Positions 23,629 to 31,396 of a stretch of 53,688 nt of DNA are shown here, one piece after another. This DNA comes from an uncultured Gemmatimonadota bacterium. GTDB lineage: Bacteria > Gemmatimonadota > Gemmatimonadetes > Gemmatimonadales > Gemmatimonadaceae. Every line of letters begins with the position of its first letter. Within the stretch, counting starts at the first letter, position 1. The stretch is taken from positions 1 to 53,688 of the forward strand of contig CAMLIT010000013.1 of the NCBI GenBank assembly GCA_946480295.1, read 5' to 3'. The translations under genes and the position numbers were made by a program. A model generated the notes under the pieces. That model searched no databases. It saw only the letters and a list, made by a program, of their open reading frames with translations, and was not told where the DNA came from.

Positions 23629-23662
23629 GCGGCGGCCCGTGCGATCTTCGACGGGCCGCCGC
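23629..23662. repeat. Perfect 12-bp stem-loop
   Basis: GCGGCGGCCCGT and ACGGGCCGCCGC are exact complements around ten bases (GCGATCTTCG). It ends 40 bases before the ATG of the Ni/Co permease and lies seven bases after the 16-bp hairpin. Both would be in the permease mRNA leader if transcription starts upstream. Confidence 0.68.
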
Positions 23663-23702
23663 GCCACGCGGCCCACTGCAAGGACGGTCGAACTCCGCGA
23701 GC

Positions 23703-24737
23703 ATGACGCCGCGCACCAGACATCGCATCGCCGCCCTCTACGTCCTCCTCGCCGGCGCCAACGTCGCGGCCTGGGCGTGGGCGCTGCTGGCTTTCCGCGC
23801 GTACCCGCTCCTGCTCGGCACGGCGCTCCTCGCGTACGGCCTCGGCCTGCGCCACGCGATGGACGCCGACCACATCGCCGCGATCGACAACGTCACGCGG
23901 AAGCTGATGCAGCGGGGTCAGCAGCCGCTCGGCGTCGGCCTCTTCTTCTCGCTCGGCCACTCCACGATCGTCGTGCTCGCGTCCGTCGCGATCGCGGCGA
24001 CGGCGGCGGCGCTCCAGTCGCGACTCGGCGACCTGCACCACGTCGGCGGCACGATCGGCACGCTCGTCTCCGCGGCCTTCCTCCTCGCCATCGCGGCGAT
24101 GAACTGCTTCATCCTCGCCGCGGTGTATCGCGCCTTCAAGCGGGTCAGGGCAGGGCAGCCGTACGTCGAGGAGGACCTCGACATGCTGCTCGGCAGCGGC
24201 AAGCTCCTCGCGCGCATCTTCCGTCCGCTCTTCGGCATCATCCGCCGGAGCTGGCACATGTACCCGCTGGGATTCCTCTTCGGCCTCGGCTTCGACACGG
24301 CGACGGAGATCGGGCTGCTCGGCATCTCGGCGGCGGAGGCGGCGAAGGGGCTGCCCGTGTGGAGCATCCTCGTCTTTCCCGCGCTCTTCACCGCGGGGAT
24401 GTCGCTCGTCGACACCACGGACAGCCTGCTCATGCTCGGCGCCTACGGCTGGGCATTCACGAAGCCGATCCGCAAGCTGTACTACAACCTCACGATCACC
24501 GCGGTCTCGGTGCTCGTGGCCCTGCTCGTGGGGAGCATCGAGGCGCTCGGGCTGATCGGCGACAGGCTCGCGCTGCGCGGCGCCTTCTGGGACGCGATCG
24601 GCGCCCTGGCGTCGAACTTCGGCCTGCTCGGGTACGTGATCGTCGGCGTGTTCGTGGTGAGCTGGGTGGTCGCCGGGACGATCTACCGCGTGCGCGACTA
24701 CGACGCGCTGGACGGCTTGACGGAGGTCGCGGACTGA
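23703..24737 (+). CDS. NiCoT-family nickel/cobalt permease
   Basis: A 344-residue inner-membrane protein with about eight hydrophobic segments. The NiCoT signature RHAMDADHIAAIDNVTRK lies at residues 50-67, in the second helix; its His and Asp residues are needed for metal selection in HoxN/NixA relatives. A second signature, LGFDTATEI, lies near residue 200, and a third conserved stretch is GMSLVDTTDSLLM. It imports Ni2+ or Co2+ driven by the membrane potential; which metal cannot be told from sequence. No urease or hydrogenase gene is in the window. The two perfect hairpins in its leader are candidates for control. Confidence 0.9.
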   Translation: MTPRTRHRIAALYVLLAGANVAAWAWALLAFRAYPLLLGTALLAYGLGLRHAMDADHIAAIDNVTRKLMQRGQQPLGVGLFFSLGHSTIVVLASVAIAATAAALQSRLGDLHHVGGTIGTLVSAAFLLAIAAMNCFILAAVYRAFKRVRAGQPYVEEDLDMLLGSGKLLARIFRPLFGIIRRSWHMYPLGFLFGLGFDTATEIGLLGISAAEAAKGLPVWSILVFPALFTAGMSLVDTTDSLLMLGAYGWAFTKPIRKLYYNLTITAVSVLVALLVGSIEALGLIGDRLALRGAFWDAIGALASNFGLLGYVIVGVFVVSWVVAGTIYRVRDYDALDGLTEVAD

Positions 24738-24759
24738 GCCGCCCCGCCGGGCGCGCCGC

Positions 24760-26502
24760 TCAACTGCCGGCCCACTCCGGCCGCCAGGACAGCGCCGCCC
24801 GCTCCCGCACCGCCCGGAAGCGCGCGTCGTCGCGAATGGCGTCGAACCGCGGATCCCACCAGACGGCGTGGGGCGCCCAGTAGACGGTGAACGACGCGCC
24901 GTCGAGGCACGCGAACGCCCGCTTCGCGTCGCCGATGCTCGACCAGGCGAGCGCGAGGTTGAGGGGCAGGGCGCGATGCACCTCCGCGGCGGCGGCGAGC
25001 CGACGCGCACGACGCACGTCGCCGAGGACGGCGAGCGCGGAGGCCTGTTCCGCGAGGAGATCGCCGCGCAGGTCGGGGCGGCGCGCCATACCGGCCGTGA
25101 TCGCCGTGCGCACCGTCGTCTCGTCGCCGAGGCGCGCCGCGATGCGCGCCACACCCGCGTGCCCTTCCTCGAGATCCCCATTGAGATCGGCGGCCGGCTC
25201 GCCGTCGGATCGGGATTGCTCGTAATCGCGACGCAGATAGTGCTGCCAGGCGAGGGCACCCACCGGCATCGGCGCCAGCGGGTCGAGCCGCGTGGCGAGC
25301 GTCTGTTCGCGAATGGCCTCGTCGCGCGCGCCGAAGCCGGAGAGCAGGACGAGGGCACGCCAGTGGTGTGCGACGGCGTTCGTCGGATCCAGCTCGATCG
25401 CGCGGCCGAGCGCCGCGTCCGCGTCTCCCCACCGGCGACGGACGATCGCGATGCCGCCGAGCGAGGCGTGGGCGGCGGAGAGCGCGTCGTCCAGCGCGAG
25501 CGCATGCTGGATGCTCGCCATCGCGTGCGCGCATGCGACCTCCGGCGGCAGGTACGCCCGGCCACCCATCACCGCCCACGCGTCCGCGAGGGCGCTCCAC
25601 GCCTCGGCGGCGCGCGGATCCCGCTCCACCGCGCGCCCGAGATAGTCGATCGCGCGCTCGAGCGCGGCGCGCGTCCGCTGCTGCCACTGATGCCGGCCGA
25701 GCAGGATCAGTCGCGCCGTGACGGAGTCGGTGCGGTGCACCCTCCGCCCGGGTGAGGCGGTTGGGACGACCACGACCGGCTCTCCGCGCGGAAGCGCCCG
25801 CGCGCGGCGGATCGCCAGGAGCGTTTCGGGTGAGGGGGAGACGCCCAGCTCCGCGGCGAGGCGCTCCACGAACGCGCGCGCGACCGCCTCCGCCCGCGCG
25901 CCGTTCCCCGCCGCGGCGAGCAGCCGCAGGAGATCACGGACCACGGCCTCGTCGCATGGCGCGAGCTCGAGCGCGCGCTCCGCGGCGGCCACCGCCTCGC
26001 CGAGCCGACCCGCACCTTCCAGCGAACGCGCCAGCGCGGTCGCGGCGCCCGTCGCCTGCACGCGGAGACGATCGCGCTCGACGCCGGCCCACCGGTCGAA
26101 CTCCAGCGCGTCGCGCACGAAGAATCCGTCGAGGAAGTCGCCGCGATAGAGGTCCAGCGCCGCCGACCACTGTGAGCGCGCGGCCGCCTGCCGGAACTCG
26201 ACCACGTCCACCCGTACGACGTGCGCGGAGAGCTGGAGCTGCTCGCCGCGCGCGACGATCGCGTCCGCGCCGAGCGCGCGGCGGAGCACGTAGACGGAGT
26301 CGGCGAGCAGGTGCCGAGCCGTGCGGTCATCGGCTTCCGGCCACAACGCCCCGAGCAGCCGGTCGCGACTGATGATGCCGTCGGGCGAGCCCGCCATCAG
26401 CGCGAGGAGCGCGATGCGGCGCTGCTGGACGACGCGCCGATCGAGCGGGTCGGCGACACCCGCCAGCGACACCGGCCCGAGCAGCGATAGTCGAATCGGC
26501 AT
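24760..26502 (-). CDS. BTAD/winged-helix transcriptional regulator with TPR-like repeats
   Basis: A 580-residue SARP-like regulator. Residues 1-90 form an OmpR-type winged helix (SPDGIISRDRLLGALWPEA, then ADSVYVLRRALG). Residues about 95-235 form the bacterial transcriptional activator domain (VVEFRQAA, LYRGDFLDGFFVRDALEFDR). After a linker, about 280 residues of TPR-like helices follow (EAWSALADAWAVMG, AHASLGGIAIVRRRWGDADA, AIELDPTNAVAHHW). It is likely an activator controlled by a protein or ligand bound to the TPR part. It is divergent from the cupin gene across only 85 bases, which makes that gene its probable target. An upstream start at 26586 is possible but adds no domain. Confidence 0.85.
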   Translation of the reverse strand: MPIRLSLLGPVSLAGVADPLDRRVVQQRRIALLALMAGSPDGIISRDRLLGALWPEADDRTARHLLADSVYVLRRALGADAIVARGEQLQLSAHVVRVDVVEFRQAAARSQWSAALDLYRGDFLDGFFVRDALEFDRWAGVERDRLRVQATGAATALARSLEGAGRLGEAVAAAERALELAPCDEAVVRDLLRLLAAAGNGARAEAVARAFVERLAAELGVSPSPETLLAIRRARALPRGEPVVVVPTASPGRRVHRTDSVTARLILLGRHQWQQRTRAALERAIDYLGRAVERDPRAAEAWSALADAWAVMGGRAYLPPEVACAHAMASIQHALALDDALSAAHASLGGIAIVRRRWGDADAALGRAIELDPTNAVAHHWRALVLLSGFGARDEAIREQTLATRLDPLAPMPVGALAWQHYLRRDYEQSRSDGEPAADLNGDLEEGHAGVARIAARLGDETTVRTAITAGMARRPDLRGDLLAEQASALAVLGDVRRARRLAAAAEVHRALPLNLALAWSSIGDAKRAFACLDGASFTVYWAPHAVWWDPRFDAIRDDARFRAVRERAALSWRPEWAGS

Positions 26503-26587
26503 GGAGAGCGCACCTCGTCGCCAGACGATAGCTGGACGATCGGCGCTCCGTAAGCTCCGGCCAACCCCACCGGAATGGAGGTGCACG

Positions 26588-27121
26588 ATGCGTCAGGGTC
26601 GCATGCTTCCCGGAGTCGCCGCCACGCTTCTCGCGCTGGCCACCGCCGCCTGCTCCGACGGCGGCGGCAAGCTCCTCGCGCAGACGAGCCGTTCACGAGC
26701 CGCCGTCGCCAGCGCACCCGGCGAGCAGCACCAGATGAAGGAAGCGGACGGCCTGCAGTGGGGGCCCGCGCCGTCGATCTTCCCACCGGGGGCGATGTTC
26801 GCCGTGGTGCAGGGGGATCCGAGCGTGCCGGGCCAGATCTTCACCGTCCGGCTGCGCTTCCCCAACGGCTACGTCCTGCCGCCGCACTGGCATCCGACGG
26901 ACGAGCACGTGACGGTGCTGCACGGGACGTTCCTCGTCGGGATGGGCAGCGTCTACTCGAAGGATGCGCTGATCGCGGTCCACGAGGACGGGTTCGTCAC
27001 GGCGCCGGCGCAGGCGCCCCACTTCGCGTCGGCCCGGGGGATCACCGAGGTGCAGGTGCACGCGATCGGGCCGTTCCAGCTCACCTACGTCAACCCGGCG
27101 GACGACCCGACGAGGCGGTAG
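26588..27121 (+). CDS. Cupin-domain lipoprotein
   Basis: A 177-residue exported protein with a signal peptide and lipobox-like TAAC (Cys about 21). The cupin barrel shows RLRFPNGYVLPPHWHPTDEH with metal-binding His residues in PHWHPxxEH, then TVLHGTFLVGMG, and a second motif around APHFASA. It may bind a metal and act as a small enzyme or ligand sensor in the periplasm; no substrate can be given. GGAGG before the ATG at 26588 supports the start. It is divergent from the BTAD regulator and ends at a terminator hairpin. Confidence 0.8.
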   Translation: MRQGRMLPGVAATLLALATAACSDGGGKLLAQTSRSRAAVASAPGEQHQMKEADGLQWGPAPSIFPPGAMFAVVQGDPSVPGQIFTVRLRFPNGYVLPPHWHPTDEHVTVLHGTFLVGMGSVYSKDALIAVHEDGFVTAPAQAPHFASARGITEVQVHAIGPFQLTYVNPADDPTRR

Positions 27122-27144
27122 GATCCGGTGGCGGGCAGTGCGAG

Positions 27145-27171
27145 GGCGAGCCGTCGTGATGGCGGCTCGCC
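27145..27171. terminator. Hairpin between convergent genes
   Basis: GGCGAGCCG and CGGCTCGCC are perfect complements around nine bases. It lies 24 bases after the cupin stop and 56 bases beyond the end of the convergent RES gene, so it could end transcription from both sides, though there is no clear T-run. Confidence 0.5.
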
Positions 27172-27226
27172 TTCGCCTGTCGCCATCTTTCCGCGGGTCC
27201 TCATGTCCCGCGGCAGCCTGTCCTCG

Positions 27227-27688
27227 TCAGCGCGCCAGCCGCGGATCGAAGGTGAAGGGCCGCGTCGCTACCACGCGCACCCGCGCGGCATCGGGATGCC
27301 GCGGGTTCACGAGCCAGTTCCCCTCCTCGGGAATGGGCGCGGACGGCACGCCGAGGAGGAGCGCCTGGCCATCGTCGACCCAGGCGTCGCCGATCGCCTT
27401 GAGGGTCGGCTCGCCGACGCGCGCGGCCCAGCCGTGGGGCAGGGTCGCGGGATCCACCGTGGCGGCGCTCGCGACGGCGTCGTCGGGGAGGTCGATGGTG
27501 GCGAGCACGAGATTGGCCGGCGCGCGGCGCGCGTTCACGTGGACGAGCAGCTCGAGCGCGGCGAGCGCCCGCGAGCTCGACGTGTACACGACGGCGCGCC
27601 CCGGCGTGTTCCAGCGACCGCCGTAGAGCCGCGCCCCCTCGCCGTCGAGCGCGGGGAAGCGGGCGACGCTGAGCCGATGAACCAGCAC
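27227..27688 (-). CDS. RES-domain toxin
   Basis: A 153-residue RES toxin. Family members degrade or modify NAD+ and halt growth. The three conserved polar positions are visible: Arg in YGGRWNTPG (about 25), Glu in ALAALELLVH (about 46), and Ser in LGVPSAPI near residue 115, with NWLVNPRHP after it. Tyr in VVYTSSS is also conserved. It starts with GTG 18 bases after the antitoxin stop, so the pair is an operon in the usual antitoxin-first order. Confidence 0.88.
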   Translation of the reverse strand: MLVHRLSVARFPALDGEGARLYGGRWNTPGRAVVYTSSSRALAALELLVHVNARRAPANLVLATIDLPDDAVASAATVDPATLPHGWAARVGEPTLKAIGDAWVDDGQALLLGVPSAPIPEEGNWLVNPRHPDAARVRVVATRPFTFDPRLAR

Positions 27689-27706
27689 GCGGCGCGACCG
27701 AACGGC

Positions 27707-28144
27707 CTAGCTGAAGACGCCGTGCTCGATGCGCCCCAGGACCTGCTCGACGGCGAGCGCGCCCGCGTCGCTGTCGAGGAGCATGACCGGGCGCTCGCCG
27801 CCGAGGGCGCGATTCGGCTCGGACAGCCAGTCGCGCGCCTTGTCCGTGCTGCCGAGCACCTCTTCCGCGCGGACGAGGAGTCGCGCGACGCGGGCGAGCC
27901 GGTCGGATTCGCCGGCTGACAGCGCGCTGTCCGCCTCGCGCTTCCGCTGCAGGGTGCGCACCGACCCGACCAGCCCGACGATCTCCTGCCGCGGGCCACG
28001 CCAGCCGAGAGCGCGCAGGAGGGCCTCGAGCGCCTCGACGGGAAGGCCGTCGCGCACGGCCGCGGCGAGGTCGATCTCGCTCCGGATCTGGCGGCCGAGG
28101 ACCTTCCGTCCGCCGAGCTTGGCTGCCACCGCCGCTGCCGTCAT
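27707..28144 (-). CDS. Xre/MbcA/ParS-type antitoxin
   Basis: A 145-residue antitoxin of the Xre-ParS family. The N-terminal part (AAKLGGRKVLGRQIRSEIDL) and middle (RTLQRKREADSALSAGESDR) include the HTH-like core. The C-terminal toxin-binding domain shows ESDRLARVARLLVRAEEVLG, then WLSEPNRALGGERPVMLLDS, a standard signature ('W-L-x-x-P-N-x-A-L-G-G-x-x-P'). It neutralises RES and probably represses the operon. GGAG lies before the ATG at 28144. A dyad upstream may be its operator. Confidence 0.9.
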   Translation of the reverse strand: MTAAAVAAKLGGRKVLGRQIRSEIDLAAAVRDGLPVEALEALLRALGWRGPRQEIVGLVGSVRTLQRKREADSALSAGESDRLARVARLLVRAEEVLGSTDKARDWLSEPNRALGGERPVMLLDSDAGALAVEQVLGRIEHGVFS

Positions 28145-28163
28145 GTCCGCTCCGCCAAATGAC

Positions 28164-28176
28164 GTGTAGAATATAC
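28164..28176 (-). promoter_or_regulatory. Candidate operator of the toxin-antitoxin operon
   Basis: GTGTA and TATAC arms (one mismatch) surround GAA in an AT-rich patch about 20 bases upstream of the antitoxin start. On the minus strand it includes TATTCT, which could be the -10 element. A dyad covering the promoter fits autorepression by the antitoxin. Confidence 0.4.
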
Positions 28177-28307
28177 GCAAATGGCGCAGGCGTCGCAACG
28201 GGCGCGCTTGCCGCTAGCCGGCGATGGGCGGCGGTGCGGCATGGACAGGGAGCGCCGCGCGCCGCACGATACAGGCCGGCCGCTTCCCTCCGACCCGCCG
28301 TCGCGCC

Positions 28308-28952
28308 ATGACCCTCCGCTATGTCGCCGAGCTGCTCGGCACCGCCGCGTTCGCCGCCTCCGGCGTCCTCGCCGCCGGGCGCAAGCGGATGGACCTGATC
28401 GGCGTCGCCGCGATCGCCGTCGTCACCGCGTTAGGCGGGGGCACCATCCGCGACGTCCTCCTCGACCGCTTTCCCGTCGCCTGGATCGCCGACCGCACGT
28501 ACATCTGGGCCTGCCTGCTGGCGACGGCGGCGACGCTCGTCTGGATCCGCGCGCGCACGCCCCCGCGGCGCGCGCTCCTCGTCGCCGACGCGCTCGGCCT
28601 CGCGCTGTTCACCATCGGCGGCACGCAGGTGGCGGAGCAGGTGGGGCAGGGAGGCCTCGTCGCCGTCATCATGGGCGCGCTCACCGGGGCCGCGGGGGGC
28701 GTCGTCCGGGACATCCTGAGCAACGAGATCCCGCTCGTCTTCCTGCCCGGCCGGCTGTACGTCACCGCCTCGCTCATCGGCGCGACGCTCTATATCCTGC
28801 TGGAGGACGCCGGCCTGGCGCGGCCCGCGGCGAGCATCATCGGCATGGTGGCGATCGCCGCCGTTCGCTTCAGCGCGATGCGCTGGGACCTCAGGCTGCC
28901 CGCCCCGCGCGTGCCCGACACGGGCGAGTACGAGGCGTCGCGCCCCGACTGA
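28308..28952 (+). CDS. TRIC/UPF0126-family membrane protein
   Basis: A 214-residue inner-membrane protein of seven hydrophobic segments, with the family's internal repeat. Each half carries a Gly-rich bend: ALGGGTIRDVLLDRFP near residue 45 and AAGGVVRDILSNEIP near residue 130. Bacterial relatives of trimeric intracellular cation channels conduct K+ or Na+; some relatives may transport glycine or other solutes, so the substrate is uncertain. The ATG at 28308 is preceded by GC-rich sequence without a clear ribosome site. An Arg/Pro-rich tail ends the protein. Confidence 0.87.
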   Translation: MTLRYVAELLGTAAFAASGVLAAGRKRMDLIGVAAIAVVTALGGGTIRDVLLDRFPVAWIADRTYIWACLLATAATLVWIRARTPPRRALLVADALGLALFTIGGTQVAEQVGQGGLVAVIMGALTGAAGGVVRDILSNEIPLVFLPGRLYVTASLIGATLYILLEDAGLARPAASIIGMVAIAAVRFSAMRWDLRLPAPRVPDTGEYEASRPD

Positions 28953-28984
28953 GGCACGCCCCCCGACGCGAGAGGAGACCGCAC

Positions 28985-29152
28985 ATGACCGCCGCTTCCA
29001 CCGGCGTCGCCGGCTTCCCGCGAGAGTCCGTGACCTTCTTCGCCCGGCTCGCGAAGCACAACGATCGCGAGTGGTTTCACGCGCACCGGGACGTCGTTGG
29101 CCGGTCCGAGCTGCATCGGCTGGCCAGGATGCTCGGAGGTGCGCGATGCTGA
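28985..29152 (+). pseudogene. Truncated DUF2461-like gene
   Basis: A 55-residue frame whose first 40 residues match the start of DUF2461 proteins: GFPRESVTFFARLAKHNDRE followed by WFHAHRDV. Full members are over 200 residues. Here the frame breaks off at ARMLGGARC and its stop overlaps the start of the next gene. The gene has lost its main body, probably by deletion. GAGAGGAG before the ATG is retained. Confidence 0.6.
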
Positions 29153-29655
29153 CTGCCGACATGCGTGCGGTGATCCGGGCGGCTCACCTCTGCTTCGCGG
29201 CGACGGTCGCAGAGGACGGCAGGCCGAACCTGTCGCCGAAAGGGACGATCGGCGTCTGGGACGAGACGCACCTGTTCTTCCTCGATCTCGCGTCGCCGAA
29301 CACGCGCGCGAACCTCGCGCGGCGGCCGTGGCTCGAGCTGAACGTGGTCGAGCAGCTGTCGCGCCGCGGGTACCGGTTCGCGGGACGGGCGACGGTCCAC
29401 GCCCCGGGCACCGCCGAGTACGCGGAGGGCGTGCGGCGGATCTACGGAGACGCTCCGCTGGCGAGCGCGCCGGCGGCGGTCGTCGTGCTGGCCGTGGAGC
29501 GCGCGGCGCCCCTGCTGTCGCCGGCGTACTGGCGCGGGCTGGACGAGACCACGCTCCGGGCGCAGTGGCGCGAGCGGCGGGCCGCGCTGGATGCGGAGTT
29601 CGAGGCGTATCTGGCGCAGGTCGCGCCCGTGAGAGTGGACGCACCGAGGAAATGA
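29146..29655 (+). CDS. Pyridoxamine 5'-phosphate oxidase-fold protein
   Basis: A 169-residue protein of the PNPOx-like flavin-binding split-barrel group. It has the typical start (LCFAATVAEDGRPNLSPKGT), then LFFLDLASPNTRANLARRP, a WLELNVVE strand and the YRFAGRATVH strand. Members bind FMN or F420 or act on small molecules; the C-terminal helical part here (RAQWRERRAALDAEFEAYL) is not diagnostic. GGAGG lies before the ATG at 29146. The hairpin at 29653-29689 begins at its stop codon. Confidence 0.8.
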   Translation: MLTADMRAVIRAAHLCFAATVAEDGRPNLSPKGTIGVWDETHLFFLDLASPNTRANLARRPWLELNVVEQLSRRGYRFAGRATVHAPGTAEYAEGVRRIYGDAPLASAPAAVVVLAVERAAPLLSPAYWRGLDETTLRAQWRERRAALDAEFEAYLAQVAPVRVDAPRK

Positions 29656-29689
29656 GCGAGGCCGCGGCGGAACGCCGCGGCCTCGCTCA
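29653..29689. terminator. Perfect 17-bp bidirectional terminator
   Basis: TGAGCGAGGCCGCGGCG pairs perfectly with CGCCGCGGCCTCGCTCA around a GAA loop. The first three bases are the stop codon of the PNPOx-fold gene. On the minus strand a TTTCCT run follows the stem, fitting termination of the convergent methyltransferase gene; on the plus strand the following bases are less T-rich. Confidence 0.75.
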
Positions 29690-29771
29690 CTTCGTCACGA
29701 GCTGCTCGCACAGCGGTACGGCGCGTCGCGTCTCATGCGCGCGCTCGAACGTCGTCGAGCGCGGCCCGCGC

Positions 29772-30551
29772 TCACTGTCCGGCACTCGCGCCGGTCGCGT
29801 CGGGCGACGCCTCGCGGGAGACGCCGCGGCCGGGGAGCGGCACGAACGCCGGGACGTCGCGACGGTACCGGAGGTACTTCTCGCCATGTCGCGCGATCAG
29901 GTCCCGCTCCTCGAGCTGCACGGCGATGAGGATGTAGCCGGTCGTGGCGACGCTGAACAGCAGGTGGCCACCCGTCATCACCGGCACCGCCCAGAACGCG
30001 ATCAGGAAGCCGAGCATGATCGGGTGCCTGACGATTCGATAGAGGAGGGGCGTCCGGAACTGGTCCGTCGGGCGCTGGCGGTCGGTCAGATGCAGCCACA
30101 CCTGCCGGAGCCCGAACAGGTCGGCGTGGCCGATCATGAACGTCGAGAAGAACACGATCGCCCAGCCGAGCGCGTACAGCGTCCACAGCACCGCAACGCC
30201 GGCCGGCGACGTCACGCGCCAGAGGGTCGCGTCGATCGGCCGCCAGAGCGCGAACAGGAGCAGCAGCACGAGGCTGGCGAGCAGGACGTACGTGCTGCGC
30301 TCGACCGGCTCCGGGATGATGCGCGTCCACCAGCGCTTGAAGCCGCGCCGCGCCATCCCGCTGTGCTGCACGGCGAACAGCGTGAGCAGCAGCGCATCCA
30401 CGATCAACGCGCTCCAGAGGCCGCCCGGCGTCCCGGAGTCGAGGGTCTTCGGCACGACCAGGTCTCCGACGAACCCGACGGCGTACAGGAACGCGACGAA
30501 GAAGACGGCGTAGGCGAGCAGACCGTACACGAAAGCCAGCATCCTGCGCAT
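29772..30551 (-). CDS. mddA: MddA-like methanethiol S-methyltransferase (NnrU/ICMT membrane family)
   Basis: A 259-residue inner-membrane protein with about six hydrophobic segments. It follows MddA closely: FLYAVGFVGDLVVPKTLDSG, then FAVQHSGMARRGFKRWWTR, then DLFGLRQVWLHL, the RTPLLYRIVRHPIMLGF segment and LEERDLIARHGEKY at the C-terminus. MddA methylates methanethiol with S-adenosylmethionine to form dimethyl sulfide. The RHP and EE-L-x-x-x-H-G-x-x-Y elements are the SAM-binding signature of this fold. GGAGG six bases before the ATG at 30551 supports the start. The TetR gene lies upstream on the same strand (105 bases), so it may share its control. Confidence 0.82.
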   Translation of the reverse strand: MRRMLAFVYGLLAYAVFFVAFLYAVGFVGDLVVPKTLDSGTPGGLWSALIVDALLLTLFAVQHSGMARRGFKRWWTRIIPEPVERSTYVLLASLVLLLLFALWRPIDATLWRVTSPAGVAVLWTLYALGWAIVFFSTFMIGHADLFGLRQVWLHLTDRQRPTDQFRTPLLYRIVRHPIMLGFLIAFWAVPVMTGGHLLFSVATTGYILIAVQLEERDLIARHGEKYLRYRRDVPAFVPLPGRGVSREASPDATGASAGQ

Positions 30552-30656
30552 GAGCCACCTCCGGTGGAGAGGAATGGATGCCACGGCCGCGGACTCCCCC
30601 GCGGCGGGGGATGCGTCCCGGCGCGCGCGACCGCCGGGCGAATTCGTCGGGAGCGC

Positions 30657-31289
30657 TCAGGCGCCGGCACGGCGCGCGCTCCGTTCCCTGGAAGCCAGCC
30701 ACCGATCGATCGCGCGGAGCAGCTCGTCGTGACCGCGGCGGATGCCGGAGAGCCGTTCGAGGATCAGTCCCTCGTTCACCGTCACGATGAGCGTGATCCA
30801 CGCGTCGACGGAGAAGTCGCCGTCGTCGAGGCGATAGCGTTGGAGCGCCTCGGTGACGGCGCCGCGCATCGCGTCGCTCCACGCATCCAGCACGCGCGCG
30901 ACCCGCGGCCGGAACTGCGGCCGGTTCCACGCCAGGGCCTGGAGCTCCCACCAGATCTTCTGGTACGGGCGGTCCTCGTCGAGATAGCGCATGGCCTCGC
31001 GCCACTTCTTGAGGAAGCTGGCGGGGGAGGCGTACATCGCGCGCTGGCGCGCGATGAGGTGATCCGTGAAGCGTTCGAGCACCTGGAGGAGGAGCTCCTC
31101 CATCGACCCGAAGTAGTAGTGGATGAGGCCGAGGTTGGCGCCGGCTTCGTCGGCGAGCCGGCGCGCGGTGATGCCGGCGTAGCCGACGTCGACGAGCAGG
31201 CGCTCGGCGGCATCGAGGAAGCGCTGTTCCGTCTCGGCGCGAGCGCCGGCGCGGTCGGCGGGGGTGAGGGTGCGCGAGGGCTGCGTCAT
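30657..31289 (-). CDS. TetR-family transcriptional regulator
   Basis: A 210-residue repressor. The N-terminal HTH spans RFLDAAERLLVDVGYAGITA, then RRLADEAGANLGLIHYYFGS, a standard TetR signature; the C-terminal helices form the ligand and dimer domain (KIWWELQALAWNRPQFRPRV). The ATG at 31289 is nine bases from a perfect 9-bp inverted repeat lying over its promoter, so it most probably represses itself. The MddA-like gene follows it on the same strand and is a plausible target. The ligand is unknown. Confidence 0.9.
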   Translation of the reverse strand: MTQPSRTLTPADRAGARAETEQRFLDAAERLLVDVGYAGITARRLADEAGANLGLIHYYFGSMEELLLQVLERFTDHLIARQRAMYASPASFLKKWREAMRYLDEDRPYQKIWWELQALAWNRPQFRPRVARVLDAWSDAMRGAVTEALQRYRLDDGDFSVDAWITLIVTVNEGLILERLSGIRRGHDELLRAIDRWLASRERSARRAGA

Positions 31290-31297
31290 CGGGTTGG

Positions 31298-31342
31298 ACG
31301 TTCGTCTTGGACGAACGTATAATCCAGCCGGCGGCACGTCAA
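31298..31342 (-). promoter_or_regulatory. Promoter and operator of the TetR gene
   Basis: ACGTTCGTC and GACGAACGT form a perfect 9-bp inverted repeat with a three-base spacer (31298-31318), the usual layout of a TetR operator. On the minus strand TTGACG (31337-31342) and TATACG (31316-31321) resemble -35 and -10 boxes with a 15-base spacer, slightly short. The operator overlaps the -10 box and start site, just before the TetR start codon. Confidence 0.7.
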
Positions 31343-31355
31343 CGCCGGAACCGTC

Positions 31356-31390
31356 CGGCGCGACGAGGGGACGTCCTCCTCGTCGCGCCG
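31356..31390 (-). terminator. Terminator of the TonB receptor gene
   Basis: CGGCGCGACGAGG and CCTCGTCGCGCCG form a perfect 13-bp stem around nine bases, beginning six bases after the receptor's stop on the minus strand. No strong T-run follows. It separates the receptor from the TetR promoter. Confidence 0.65.
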
Positions 31391-31396
31391 TGCCGC

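Larger units (their letters stand above)
23256..23702. other. Divergent intergenic region with two perfect hairpins
   Basis: This 447-base region lies between csp (minus) and the Ni/Co permease gene (plus), and so should hold both promoters and the csp leader. It contains two adjacent perfect stem-loops (23584-23621 and 23629-23662). No open frame is convincing. Confidence 0.6.
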
